From NCBI GenBank assembly GCA_018830865.1, contig JAHJRN010000020.1, forward strand, positions 1 through 44,968: DNA of 44,968 nucleotides, read 5' to 3'. Below the pieces are notes generated by a model. It searched no databases. It saw only the letters and a program-made list of their open reading frames with translations, and was not told the DNA's origin. Source of the stretch: Patescibacteria group bacterium (GTDB taxonomy: Bacteria; Patescibacteriota; Patescibacteriia; 2-12-FULL-60-25). Numbering within the stretch: the first letter of the stretch is position 1; the number at the start of each line of letters is the position of its first letter. The position numbers and the translations under genes were made by a program. Shown here piece by piece: positions 1 through 9,613 of this stretch.

Positions 1-150
1 AAATCAGCCGCAGCCTGTCTGATAGGGACGGTAGATTTGAAGATCCCTCGGATGACCTCGGGACGCGACTCTTCTATGCATGAGACGCGACTCTTGTATA
101 GACGCTGTTCGTTTCCTGAGCGAGTCCGACGAGTCGAAGGACCTTCAATC
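1..150. repeat. Intergenic dispersed repeat, copy 1
   Basis: This gene-free stretch carries blocks shared with about 26.48-26.59 kb. One block at about 30-72 contains GAAGATCCCTCGGATGACC, and another at about 115-147 contains CCTGAGCGA and GTCGAAGGACCTTCA. The blocks occur in opposite order in the two copies. The style (CTGAGCGA...TCGAAGGACC, CCTCGG.TGACCTCGGGA) is that of the short dispersed intergenic repeats common in environmental bacterial genomes. No ORF here looks coding. Confidence 0.6.
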
Positions 151-166
151 CAGCCGCAGCCTAGTT

Positions 167-988
167 CTATTTGACCGGAATCTCGTCCGCGGGGATCTGG
201 TCGAGGTCCGCATCCGTGATGCCGAGGCTGTAGAGGCGCATGAGACGATAGGCCTCGTCGCCGTTCTGGAGATAATGGACCGATAGGTCCTTCGGATGGA
301 TGTAGTATGCCTCGCCGTGTTCCTGGACGCGGAGGACGATACGGCCTCGGAGGCGGTTTTTGATAGACCAGTCGCCCCGCTCGATGGTCGCGTAGTCGGT
401 CTCGGAAACGCCGAGGCCGAAGCTGCGCATCATCTGATAGGCCGTGGGGCCGTCCTTCATGTAGAAGCGCGAGCCATCGGTCGGGTTCAAATACCAGGCC
501 TCTCCATGCTGTTGGACCTGCAGGAGGATGTAGCCGCGCAGACGGTCGACGAGCGCGGCGTTGACGCGGGCACGGACCTGTTCCTGATACAATGCGGGCA
601 CGGCCGTCGCGGCGCCGGGCTTCGCACTCGGCAGTTCGTCCATGTACGCGTCATAGGAGCCCCACATCGTGGCGGTCTTGGTCGCGGACGTGGAGACGAA
701 TTGCTGGCCGATCCATCCGCGGCCGCCATCCGTCTCGACGCGATACCAACCGTCCGTGAAGCCGATGACCTGCACGGACGTGCCGGCCGACAGGGTCGAG
801 AGGATGTTCGTGCCGTCCGTGCACGCGTCGTCCCGCAGGAAGACCGCGGAAGCGATGGTGCCGCTGCCGGCATACTGGTAGACCGGGTCCACATAGCATC
901 CCGAGCCGGCGTAGGCGGGCGTCGGGGAAGTCGAGGTCGCACCGAGGAGACATGAACAGGCTGTGAGGATGGTGAGGAGACGTGTCAT
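167..988 (-). CDS. Secreted SH3-domain protein with two HGEAWY-type repeats
   Basis: A 273-residue exported protein. Residues 1-27 look like a signal peptide with a likely cut after AYA. Residues about 55-100 form a bacterial SH3-like domain (NILSTLSAGTSVQVIGF, then GWYRVET and GWIGQQFV), a fold usually found on envelope and peptidoglycan-binding proteins. Two copies of a ~52-residue module follow at about 149-200 and 212-264, each with RLRG.I.L.VQ.HGEA.Y..P.D, a Tyr-rich stretch, and MR..LG(V/I)..D. From memory this module is common in secreted CPR proteins and its role is not established. An extracytoplasmic, wall-associated role is inferred. The gene ends in TAG. It is divergent from rlmN, and its own promoter (TTGGCG-N17-TAGCAT) overlaps the rlmN promoter. 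There is no obvious Shine-Dalgarno. Confidence 0.8.
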   Translation of the reverse strand: MTRLLTILTACSCLLGATSTSPTPAYAGSGCYVDPVYQYAGSGTIASAVFLRDDACTDGTNILSTLSAGTSVQVIGFTDGWYRVETDGGRGWIGQQFVSTSATKTATMWGSYDAYMDELPSAKPGAATAVPALYQEQVRARVNAALVDRLRGYILLQVQQHGEAWYLNPTDGSRFYMKDGPTAYQMMRSFGLGVSETDYATIERGDWSIKNRLRGRIVLRVQEHGEAYYIHPKDLSVHYLQNGDEAYRLMRLYSLGITDADLDQIPADEIPVK

Positions 989-1005
989 ATGGTGTGTTGG
1001 CTTTC

Positions 1006-1048
1006 ATGCTACAGGACCATTGATGTTTCGCCAAACGTCTGGTACCCT
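1006..1048. promoter_or_regulatory. Overlapping divergent promoters for the SH3 gene and rlmN
   Basis: For the minus strand, the -10 TAGCAT (1006-1011) and -35 TTGGCG (1029-1034) are separated by 17 bp. For the plus strand, the -35 TTGATG (1020-1025) and -10 TACCCT (1043-1048) are separated by 17 bp. The rlmN -10 ends 8 nt before the ATG at 1057, so that transcript would have almost no leader. Because the two promoters interlock, the two genes probably compete for polymerase (inference). Confidence 0.6.
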
Positions 1049-1056
1049 CGGCCGAT

Positions 1057-2073
1057 ATGGATCTCGTCCGCCTCGGCACGACGCTGCGCGACCGCAAGGA
1101 ACCCGCGTTTCGTTTCGGTCAGGCCAAGAAGGCGTTCACGGTCGACCTCGTCGACTCGTGGGAGGGGCTGACGACGTGGTCCAAGACGCTCCGTGCGGAC
1201 ATGGCGGAGGAGATGTCGTGGGACGAGTTGACGGTCCTCGAGACGCTCGAAGGTAAGGCAGGGGACGCGGTGAAGTTCCTGTTCGCGTGCGAAGATGGCG
1301 CGAAGATCGAGACGGTCGTGATGCGGCACGAGGACGACCGCAACACGGTCTGCGTGTCGTCGCAGGTCGGATGTCCGATGAAGTGCGCGTTCTGCGCGAC
1401 CGGCGCCATGGGATTCACGCGGAACCTGACGGCCGAGGAGATCTTCGACCAGGTCATCCATGCGGCGCGGTGGCTCGAGAAGCACGGAGGGAAGGTGACG
1501 AACGTCGTTTATATGGGGATGGGGGAGCCGATGCACAACTATGACGAGGTGATGCGGTCCGTCCGGCTCCTGAACGACGGCGAGGGCTTCAGCCTCGGTG
1601 CGCGGCACATCAGCATCTCCACATGCGGCATCGTGGCGGGCATCCTCAAGCTCGCGGAGGAACCGGAACAGGTGAATCTCGCCGTTTCCTTGCATTCGGC
1701 CGTTCCGGCCACGCGCACCCGGATTATGCCCGTGAACGAGGTCTATCCCATCGACAGTCTCATGAAGGCGGTCGCGACGTATGCGGAGAAGACGAACCGC
1801 AAGGTGTTCTTCGAATATCTCCTCCTCGACGGCATCAACGACACCAAGAAGGAAGCCGCGGCGCTCGTGAAGCTCATGATCAAGAACAAGCGCCTATATC
1901 ACGCTAACGTCATCAAGTACCACGACACGCACGTGTTCACGCCGACGCCTCGGGACCGGCGTCTCCAGTTCGTGACGTGGCTGCATGAAGGAGGTATCCC
2001 TGCCACGGCGCGCCGTTCGTTCGGCGAAGACATCCATGCGGCGTGCGGGCAGCTCGCGACGGAGAAGAGATGA
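1057..2073 (+). CDS. rlmN: 23S rRNA (adenine-2503-C2)-methyltransferase RlmN
   Basis: A 338-residue radical-SAM enzyme that in characterised homologues methylates C2 of A2503 in 23S rRNA and A37 of some tRNAs. The iron-sulfur cluster motif CPMKCAFC gives Cys106, Cys110 and Cys113. The second catalytic Cys, which carries the methyl intermediate, is Cys330 in HAACGQL near the C-terminus. MGMGEP and ISTCGI match the radical-SAM core. Length is slightly below the usual 350-380. The start at 1057 is preferred because a 17-bp-spaced promoter ends 8 nt upstream and the N-terminus fits the family. It is transcribed away from the SH3 gene and appears to be a single-gene unit. Confidence 0.95.
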   Translation: MDLVRLGTTLRDRKEPAFRFGQAKKAFTVDLVDSWEGLTTWSKTLRADMAEEMSWDELTVLETLEGKAGDAVKFLFACEDGAKIETVVMRHEDDRNTVCVSSQVGCPMKCAFCATGAMGFTRNLTAEEIFDQVIHAARWLEKHGGKVTNVVYMGMGEPMHNYDEVMRSVRLLNDGEGFSLGARHISISTCGIVAGILKLAEEPEQVNLAVSLHSAVPATRTRIMPVNEVYPIDSLMKAVATYAEKTNRKVFFEYLLLDGINDTKKEAAALVKLMIKNKRLYHANVIKYHDTHVFTPTPRDRRLQFVTWLHEGGIPATARRSFGEDIHAACGQLATEKR

Positions 2074-2088
2074 ACGGGACGCTCCGAA

Positions 2089-2119
2089 AATACCTACCCC
2101 ATCGGAAGGGGTCGGTATT
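2089..2119. terminator. Hairpin between convergent rlmN and DUF6629 genes
   Basis: Twelve-base arms AATACCTACCCC (2089-2100) and GGGGTCGGTATT (2108-2119) pair with one mismatch around a 7-nt loop. There is no strong T-run, so it is a possible terminator or transcript-stabilising hairpin 15 nt after the rlmN stop. Nothing else is recognised between 2074 and 2221. Confidence 0.4.
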
Positions 2120-2221
2120 CTGTCGTCGTTGCCTTCGTGCGGGATGAAATGGTCCTGGCATGCCGGCCGACGGTCTGCACATGCTTGGTGATTACGTCGG
2201 TCCGATGCACATCAACGCCGT

Positions 2222-2866
2222 CTAGCGGCTCTTCTTTTTCGATGAGGCCGTCCGTCGGCTCCGGACATGCATGAAGACCAAAGCGCTCAAGATGGCGGCG
2301 AAGAAACACCAGACCGAGGGACCTGCGTTCGTATACACGGTGAACGCGACGGCGCAGGACGCCACGAGGGCGAGGCCGAACGTGACGATCCAGCGGGAAC
2401 TCGATAGGAGGCATACCAACGTCCCAACGCCGACGTAGAACAGGCCGTAGAGGGGATTGATCATGGGCACGCCGTACACGAGATGGCTGCAGGAAAGGAT
2501 GACCGGCGTCGGCGACAGGATGACGGCCACGAGGCCTGTCGTGCCGATGACCCAGCCGGCGATGACCAGCGGGAGCATCATCCGTCTCCGCATCGGCGAA
2601 GTTTCGGACATGCGGACGGCCCACGGGATGTAGGCCGGCCAGAACGCGTACGCGAACACGAGATACGACTTCACGAGGACATCGTTGAGTACGGTCCTGC
2701 CGAGCGTGAGCCAGACGACGCCTTCGACCGCCTGCTGCGCGGCGAAGATGAACGGCACGGAGGCGTATGCCCGCTCGCGTCCGTTCGGCGCCTCGAGAAG
2801 GCTTGCGGCCCCGATGGTCCCGATGGCGCCGCTCGCGATGAAACTAGCCGTCGCGGAAAAACACAT
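2222..2866 (-). CDS. DUF6629-like integral membrane protein
   Basis: A 214-residue polytopic membrane protein. It begins MCFSATASF, a start I associate with the DUF6629 family, which has no established function. About six or seven hydrophobic helices fill the chain, with conserved-looking aromatic and small residues in QQAVEGVVWL and PLYGLFYVGVG. The C-terminus is strongly basic (SRRTASSKKKSR) and probably cytoplasmic. It ends in TAG and converges on rlmN. The start is fixed by the family-typical N-terminus. No clear Shine-Dalgarno is seen. No substrate can be proposed from sequence. Confidence 0.7.
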   Translation of the reverse strand: MCFSATASFIASGAIGTIGAASLLEAPNGRERAYASVPFIFAAQQAVEGVVWLTLGRTVLNDVLVKSYLVFAYAFWPAYIPWAVRMSETSPMRRRMMLPLVIAGWVIGTTGLVAVILSPTPVILSCSHLVYGVPMINPLYGLFYVGVGTLVCLLSSSRWIVTFGLALVASCAVAFTVYTNAGPSVWCFFAAILSALVFMHVRSRRTASSKKKSR

Positions 2867-3009
2867 GCGGTGGCGCGGTCATGGATATAAAAATCGGGCT
2901 TCCGTCGTGCCCGGTGTCGTCGTTCCCTTCATTCATGTCGATAGTAGCACGGTGTGTCGGCGTGACCGAATCCCGCATGGACGTGTCGACCTGATATACT
3001 CGGAGGGAC

Positions 3010-3942
3010 ATGGAGGCTTTTTGGGCGTTCCCGTACCTCGGCGTCATCGCGTACGCCGCCTTTGTCTTGTCGTTGCTTTTCGTCTCGCGTCCGGCCTATC
3101 TCGCGTTCCGGAGACGGCACAGCGGATTCGGCGTCGTGTTCAACAGCGTGACGGGCATCCCGGAACCGCTCGTCTCGGTCCGGCTCCGCGATCTGCACGG
3201 GCAGGTCGTGGGGTCCGCGGTGACCGATCGCGCCGGGCGCTACCGCCTGCTCGCGCATCGAGGCGAATACCTCGTGGACGTGACGAAGGAGGGGTTCACG
3301 TTTCCGTCCGCGTATCTCGGCACGGGGCGTCGCAGTACGGTCTACGGCAATCTCCTGCCGGCGAAGCACGTCATCATCAAGGACCACGGGGTCATCACCA
3401 AGAACATCCCCATCGACCCTATCGCGGGACGACGGAGGTCGCGTGCGTTCGCGTGGCGGCCGCACATCGATACGAACGTGCAGGTCGCGGCAGGGACGCT
3501 CGGTCCGCTCGCGGCCTTCGCGCTCCCGTGGTTCCTGATGCGCGATTCCGTCGCAGGGTGGGTCGTCTTCGTCGGGTATGTCGGACTGTCGGTCAAGCGC
3601 CTGCTCTCGTTCAAGCCCGCGGCGCCGCCGTTCGGGACCGTCCGCGACGCGGGACAGGGGACGCCGGTCAGTCGTGCGGTCGTGCGCATCTTCGACGCGA
3701 AGAACAACAAGGTGCTCGAGACGCAGGTCACGTCCGAGAAGGGGCGCTACGCGTTCATCGTGCGGAAGGGCGCGTACTACGTGCTCGTGCAGGCCGAAGG
3801 ATACCGGACGGTCCGTCTCAATTTCCCGAACGTGAAAAAAGACGGGCACCTGCTCGTCACGGACGTCCGCCTCCATCGCCTCGGCTCATCCGAGAAAGAT
3901 CCGCTTATCGAGAAGTACGGAGGGATGAGCGTGCCGGACTAA
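3010..3942 (+). CDS. Membrane protein with two carboxypeptidase-regulatory-like domains
   Basis: A 310-residue protein. An N-terminal helix (about residues 5-27) is followed by a beta-sandwich of the carboxypeptidase-regulatory type (about 36-110; PLVSVRLRDLHGQVVGSAVT, DRAGRYRLLA, GEYLVDVTKEGF). A central pair of hydrophobic segments (about 160-200) comes next, and a second copy of the sandwich follows (about 212-285; TPVSRAVVRIFD, EKGRYAFIVRKGAYYVLVQ, EGYRTVRLNF). Such domains are usually structural or ligand-binding modules. Here they may sit on one side of the membrane on either side of a helical hairpin (inference). A TATACT -10 lies at 2995-3000 and GGAGGG sits just before the ATG. No known operon partner. 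Confidence 0.7.
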   Translation: MEAFWAFPYLGVIAYAAFVLSLLFVSRPAYLAFRRRHSGFGVVFNSVTGIPEPLVSVRLRDLHGQVVGSAVTDRAGRYRLLAHRGEYLVDVTKEGFTFPSAYLGTGRRSTVYGNLLPAKHVIIKDHGVITKNIPIDPIAGRRRSRAFAWRPHIDTNVQVAAGTLGPLAAFALPWFLMRDSVAGWVVFVGYVGLSVKRLLSFKPAAPPFGTVRDAGQGTPVSRAVVRIFDAKNNKVLETQVTSEKGRYAFIVRKGAYYVLVQAEGYRTVRLNFPNVKKDGHLLVTDVRLHRLGSSEKDPLIEKYGGMSVPD

Positions 3943-3949
3943 AAATAAT

Positions 3950-4056
3950 CGTCGTTGCGAGGAGTCAGACGACGAAGCAATCTTACCGAAATCCTTCGAC
4001 CGAAGAAACAAGGTAAGATTGCTTTGTCACTCGCGGACTCGCTCCTCGCAACGACG
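3950..4056. repeat. 107-bp inverted-repeat element (MITE/REP-like)
   Basis: The outer arms CGTCGTTGCGAGGAG (3950-3964) and CTCCTCGCAACGACG (4042-4056) are perfect 15-bp inverted repeats. Inner arms AAGCAATCTTACC and GGTAAGATTGCTT form a second perfect 13-bp pair. The element fills the gap between two convergent genes. The sequence style (TTGCGAGGAG...AAGCAATCTTA) is a dispersed intergenic repeat type seen in many bacterial genomes. It could also act as a bidirectional terminator. Confidence 0.8.
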
Positions 4057-4067
4057 GAATCAACGTT

Positions 4068-4679
4068 TTAAGTATCCCACTCCTCTATCTGGAGGACGTC
4101 GCGTTCGATGGGATCGGCGAGGCGGAGCGCGGCGATTTGCGAACGCGTGAGGATGGGCACGTGCGGGATGTCGGCGAGATGTTCGGGGACCGCCCAGACA
4201 TCCTCTTCGGCCGTCATCCATCCGATATCATCGAACCGCGAGAGGTTCACGGGTCGGGAGAAGGAGCGGAGCGTTTTGCTGCCGTCCCCGATGATGTATT
4301 CGTGAAAATATGACATGACGAGCTCGCGGATGGTGCGGTAGACAGGCTCACGATAGCGGAGCACGGGATAATTCGTCTTGGAGATGGCGCCCCAGTAGCC
4401 GCCACGACGGAATACGGCGATGACATGGTCCAGGTCACGTCTTGAAGCGGTCAGGTCCACGACGAGGGGGCGATCGCCGTGGAAGCGGAGCGCGAGCGCT
4501 GCGAACATCGCGCCTTCGACGCAGTGCGCACGTTTCTCGCGGAGCATCATGCGCGGTGAGAGGCACGTGTCGCGGTCGTTACACGAGTTTTCCGGAATCT
4601 TTTCGAGGTAGTCTTGGATTTTTCGCGGCGTATCGAGCGGCTTGAGGATGGAGAGTTCACGGTCGGTGAGGCCAAACAT
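4068..4679 (-). CDS. Transglutaminase-like hypothetical protein
   Basis: A 203-residue protein starting MFGLTDREL. The open frame extends further upstream, but that part would run into uvrA and has unrelated composition, so the start at 4679 is chosen. Residues 47-100 hold LREKRAHCVEGAMFAALALR with Cys53, VVDLT, LDHVIAVF with His85, and GYWGAISKT. This order (Cys, then His, then Asp/Asn) resembles the transglutaminase-like cysteine-hydrolase fold. I recall similar uncharacterised proteins in other bacteria with LRYREPVYRTIRELVMSYFHEY, which is present here. Catalytic function is not demonstrated. The gene is divergent from uvrA and converges on the inverted-repeat element. Confidence 0.6.
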   Translation of the reverse strand: MFGLTDRELSILKPLDTPRKIQDYLEKIPENSCNDRDTCLSPRMMLREKRAHCVEGAMFAALALRFHGDRPLVVDLTASRRDLDHVIAVFRRGGYWGAISKTNYPVLRYREPVYRTIRELVMSYFHEYIIGDGSKTLRSFSRPVNLSRFDDIGWMTAEEDVWAVPEHLADIPHVPILTRSQIAALRLADPIERDVLQIEEWDT

Positions 4680-4821
4680 ATCCTCGACAGGATAGCATAA
4701 CGAAGAGGTTCCGATGACATCTGGACAATCCCGTTTTTTTCCGGCATGATCATCCCCATCCCACACCCGGCACCTCCCTTGGATGGGCGGTATTCCCGGG
4801 CGATTTGGGTTCGAGAATCCT

Positions 4822-7377
<2,556 letters not shown>

Positions 7378-7384
7378 ATAAACG

Positions 7385-7406
7385 GCCGACCAGAGGGGTC
7401 GGCTTT
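7385..7406 (+). terminator. Rho-independent terminator after uvrA
   Basis: Stem GCCGACC (7385-7391) and GGTCGGC (7397-7403) with a 5-nt loop, followed by TTT. It begins 8 nt after the uvrA stop and may also serve the convergent methyltransferase gene. Confidence 0.65.
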
Positions 7407-7431
7407 CGGTCGGGGGAAAGGGCTAGGCGAC

Positions 7432-8244
7432 TTAGTATCTGGCGACGAACAGCGTACAGCTGTTCGGGATGCGGAGGGGTCCGCTGTCCACGATGGTCTC
7501 GTCGATGTCGGAGACGATGCCGGAACGGATGTTGGCGTCCCAATACGTCTCCGCCGTGGCGTACGAGGCGACGAGATACTGGATGACGTCGTCACCGCTC
7601 GTGAAGACGAGTTCGTCCGGATAGAGATGGGCGATGACGTTCCCAAATTCCGTGAGGAGGAGATCCTTTGCGTTTTCTTGGCAGAAGGCGTTCTCCTTCG
7701 CGACGATGGCGGCGGCGAGCTTCGGTGCGTGGTCGTGCAGGATTCTCGCGAGATGACTCCCGCGTTGGCCTGTCCGACATGCCGCATAGAGCCTCGCGCG
7801 TGGTCGCATGACGCGGCGGATGTCCTTCAATGCGCTTCGGACGTCACGGACCTGCCGGAAGACATGCGTCGCGACGACGATGTCGAATGAGGCGTTTTCG
7901 CACGCGATGTATTCGGGGTCGAGGATGAGGCCCGAGACGCGGATATCCTGGTCGGTCATGGCCTTGAACGCCGCGACCACCGCATCGCGTGAGCGATCGG
8001 CGATGATGATGGCCCAGCTCTTCGGGATGCCCTTGGCGTTTTCCGACCAGAGCCTGCCCGTGCCGCATCCGAGGTGCAGGACGCTCGCTCCGCGCTTACG
8101 CTCGATGCGGTCGAACGCCTAGGTGTGCCATTCGATCGGGTTCGTCCCGATGAGGTCGTGGAGTCGGAATCGCGTTTCGAGACGCTCACGTTCGTTCCTG
8201 TGCCCGTTCCGTCCGTCTTCCGTGGTATGTGGAAGGTTCATCAT
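7432..8244 (-). pseudogene. Class I SAM methyltransferase interrupted by an in-frame amber codon
   Basis: Read from the ATG at 8244, the frame encodes 41 residues ending NPIEWHT, then TAG at 8121-8119. It then continues in the same frame AFDRIERKRGASVLHLGCGTGRLW to the natural stop. The downstream part has SAM motif I (HLGCGTG), an acidic post-motif strand (IIIADRS), FDIVVATHVFRQV and IRRVMRPRARLYAAC, typical of a methyltransferase domain. An ATG at 7980 exists but would remove motif I. The start is strongly marked: GAAGGAGCG directly precedes it, and TTGACG-N17-TACGCT lies upstream. In relatives as I recall them the interrupted position is usually Trp, and TGG to TAG is one substitution. This is either a recent nonsense mutation, stop-codon readthrough, or a sequencing/strain variant. 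The substrate is unknown. Confidence 0.75.
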
Positions 8245-8276
8245 CGCTCCTTCGTCATCTGGATGGATGAGGCTCC

Positions 8277-8337
8277 AGCGTAGGCGACGCCGTGGCATGC
8301 GTCAAGGATTGGCACGTCTCCCGTGTCGCGGTACGCT
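8277..8337. promoter_or_regulatory. Divergent promoters for the methyltransferase gene and uvrC
   Basis: On the minus strand, the -10 TACGCT (8277-8282) and -35 TTGACG (8300-8305) have 17-bp spacing. On the plus strand, the -35 TTGGCA (8309-8314) and -10 TACGCT (8332-8337) have 17-bp spacing. The uvrC -10 ends 7 nt before its ATG, which points to a leaderless transcript, whereas the methyltransferase mRNA has a ~30-nt leader with a Shine-Dalgarno. Confidence 0.65.
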
Positions 8338-8344
8338 ATCCCGC

Positions 8345-9601
8345 ATGGCGATTCCTGCCAGTATCAAGATCAAGAATGGCGTGCTTCCGGATGCTCCGGG
8401 GGTGTATTTGATGAAGGATGCGAAGGGGAAGGTCATCTATGTCGGAAAGGCATCCTCGCTCAAGCGGCGTGTCTCGTCGTATTTCCAGCGCCCGTCGGAT
8501 GATCGCATCAGCCAGATGGTCCGTGAGATTCGGCGCATCGATTACCTCGTGAAGCCGACGGCCATCGAGGCGCTTATCCTCGAGGCGAATCTCATCAAAC
8601 ACTACTTTCCGCCGTACAACATCAAGGATAAGGACAACAAGAGTTTCCTCTATCTCGTCATCACGAAGGAGGAATTCCCCAAGCCGCTCCTCGTCCGCGG
8701 TTCGGACCTCGGCGACGACGCGACGAATCGATATAAAGCCGTGTTCGGGCCGTATACTTCACCCCGGTCGCTCCGTGCGGCGCTCGACCTTATCCGCAAG
8801 GCGATTCCTTGGTCCATGTGCGAACCGGGCCAGCCGAAGCCCTGCTTCTACCGTCACCTGAACCTATGTCCCGGCGTGTGCGACGGCACCATCTCGAAGA
8901 AGGACTACGCCAAGATCATCCGCGACCTCATCCGGTTCTTCGACGGGAAGAAGGATGTCGTCATGAAAACATTCGTGCAGGAGATGCGGGTCGCGGCCAA
9001 GGAGAAGCGGTATGAAGATGCAGCGACGTTGCGCGACCGTATCCACGCACTCGAGCATATCCGCGACATCGCGGTTCTGAAGCGCGAGGACGACGACGTG
9101 GACCGTATCCGCGAGGGCGAGGCGCCAGTGGACCTGTACGGCCGCATCGAGGGGTACGACATCTCCAACATCTCCGGTACGTCATCTGTCGCGTCGATGG
9201 TCGTGTTCGAGGACGGCGCCCCGGTCAAACAGGAATACCGGACGTTCCGCATCCGGTCCGTCCCCGGCTCCAACGACGTCGCCTCCATCCGCGAGACACT
9301 GATGCGGCGGTTCCGCAACCCATGGCGCCATCCAGATCTTCTCCTCATCGACGGCGGGAAGCCGCAGGTCAACGCCGGCACGTCGGTCATCCGCGAGCTT
9401 GAGCTCGGCATCCCGGTCGTGGGCCTCGCGAAGGGACCGAAACGGAAGAAGGACGAGCTCGTCTGTGACAAGAACAACCTCGAGATCTGCATCGCGTGCG
9501 GGAAGAGCCTGCCGCTGCTCGTCGCCGTGCGCGACGAGGCGCACCGGTTCGCCGTCGCCTACCATCGTCGTCTGCGCGGACGGAAGATGCTTGAATCCTA
9601 A
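8345..9601 (+). CDS. uvrC: UvrABC excinuclease subunit C, short form lacking HhH domain
   Basis: The nuclease subunit of nucleotide excision repair, 418 residues where about 600 is usual. The N-terminal GIY-YIG nuclease that makes the 3' incision is present (GVYLMKDAKGKVIYVGKA, about 19-36). A UvrB-binding UVR motif lies at about 220-245 (KEKRYEDAATLRDRI). The RNase H-like nuclease for the 5' incision follows at once, with likely catalytic residues Asp272 (GYDISNISG), Asp336 (LIDGGK) and His400 (DEAHRF). The protein stops just after this, so the C-terminal double helix-hairpin-helix DNA-binding domain is absent, and the region between UVR and RNase H is also cut. Start 8345 follows a promoter by 7 nt. 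It is followed 12 nt later by glmS. Confidence 0.92.
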   Translation: MAIPASIKIKNGVLPDAPGVYLMKDAKGKVIYVGKASSLKRRVSSYFQRPSDDRISQMVREIRRIDYLVKPTAIEALILEANLIKHYFPPYNIKDKDNKSFLYLVITKEEFPKPLLVRGSDLGDDATNRYKAVFGPYTSPRSLRAALDLIRKAIPWSMCEPGQPKPCFYRHLNLCPGVCDGTISKKDYAKIIRDLIRFFDGKKDVVMKTFVQEMRVAAKEKRYEDAATLRDRIHALEHIRDIAVLKREDDDVDRIREGEAPVDLYGRIEGYDISNISGTSSVASMVVFEDGAPVKQEYRTFRIRSVPGSNDVASIRETLMRRFRNPWRHPDLLLIDGGKPQVNAGTSVIRELELGIPVVGLAKGPKRKKDELVCDKNNLEICIACGKSLPLLVAVRDEAHRFAVAYHRRLRGRKMLES

Positions 9602-9613
9602 TCGTTTCACGCT

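Noticed and set aside
2685-4016. A 443-residue plus-strand open frame
   Set aside because: Arg-rich composition with no domain; it is the out-of-frame shadow of the real gene at 3010-3942, which has membrane segments and two recognisable domains.
8119-8121. Genome-wide recoding of UAG as an amino acid
   Set aside because: UAG is the terminal stop of the SH3 protein, DUF6629, rsmH and murB genes, each at the family-typical C-terminus, so the codon is a normal stop here.
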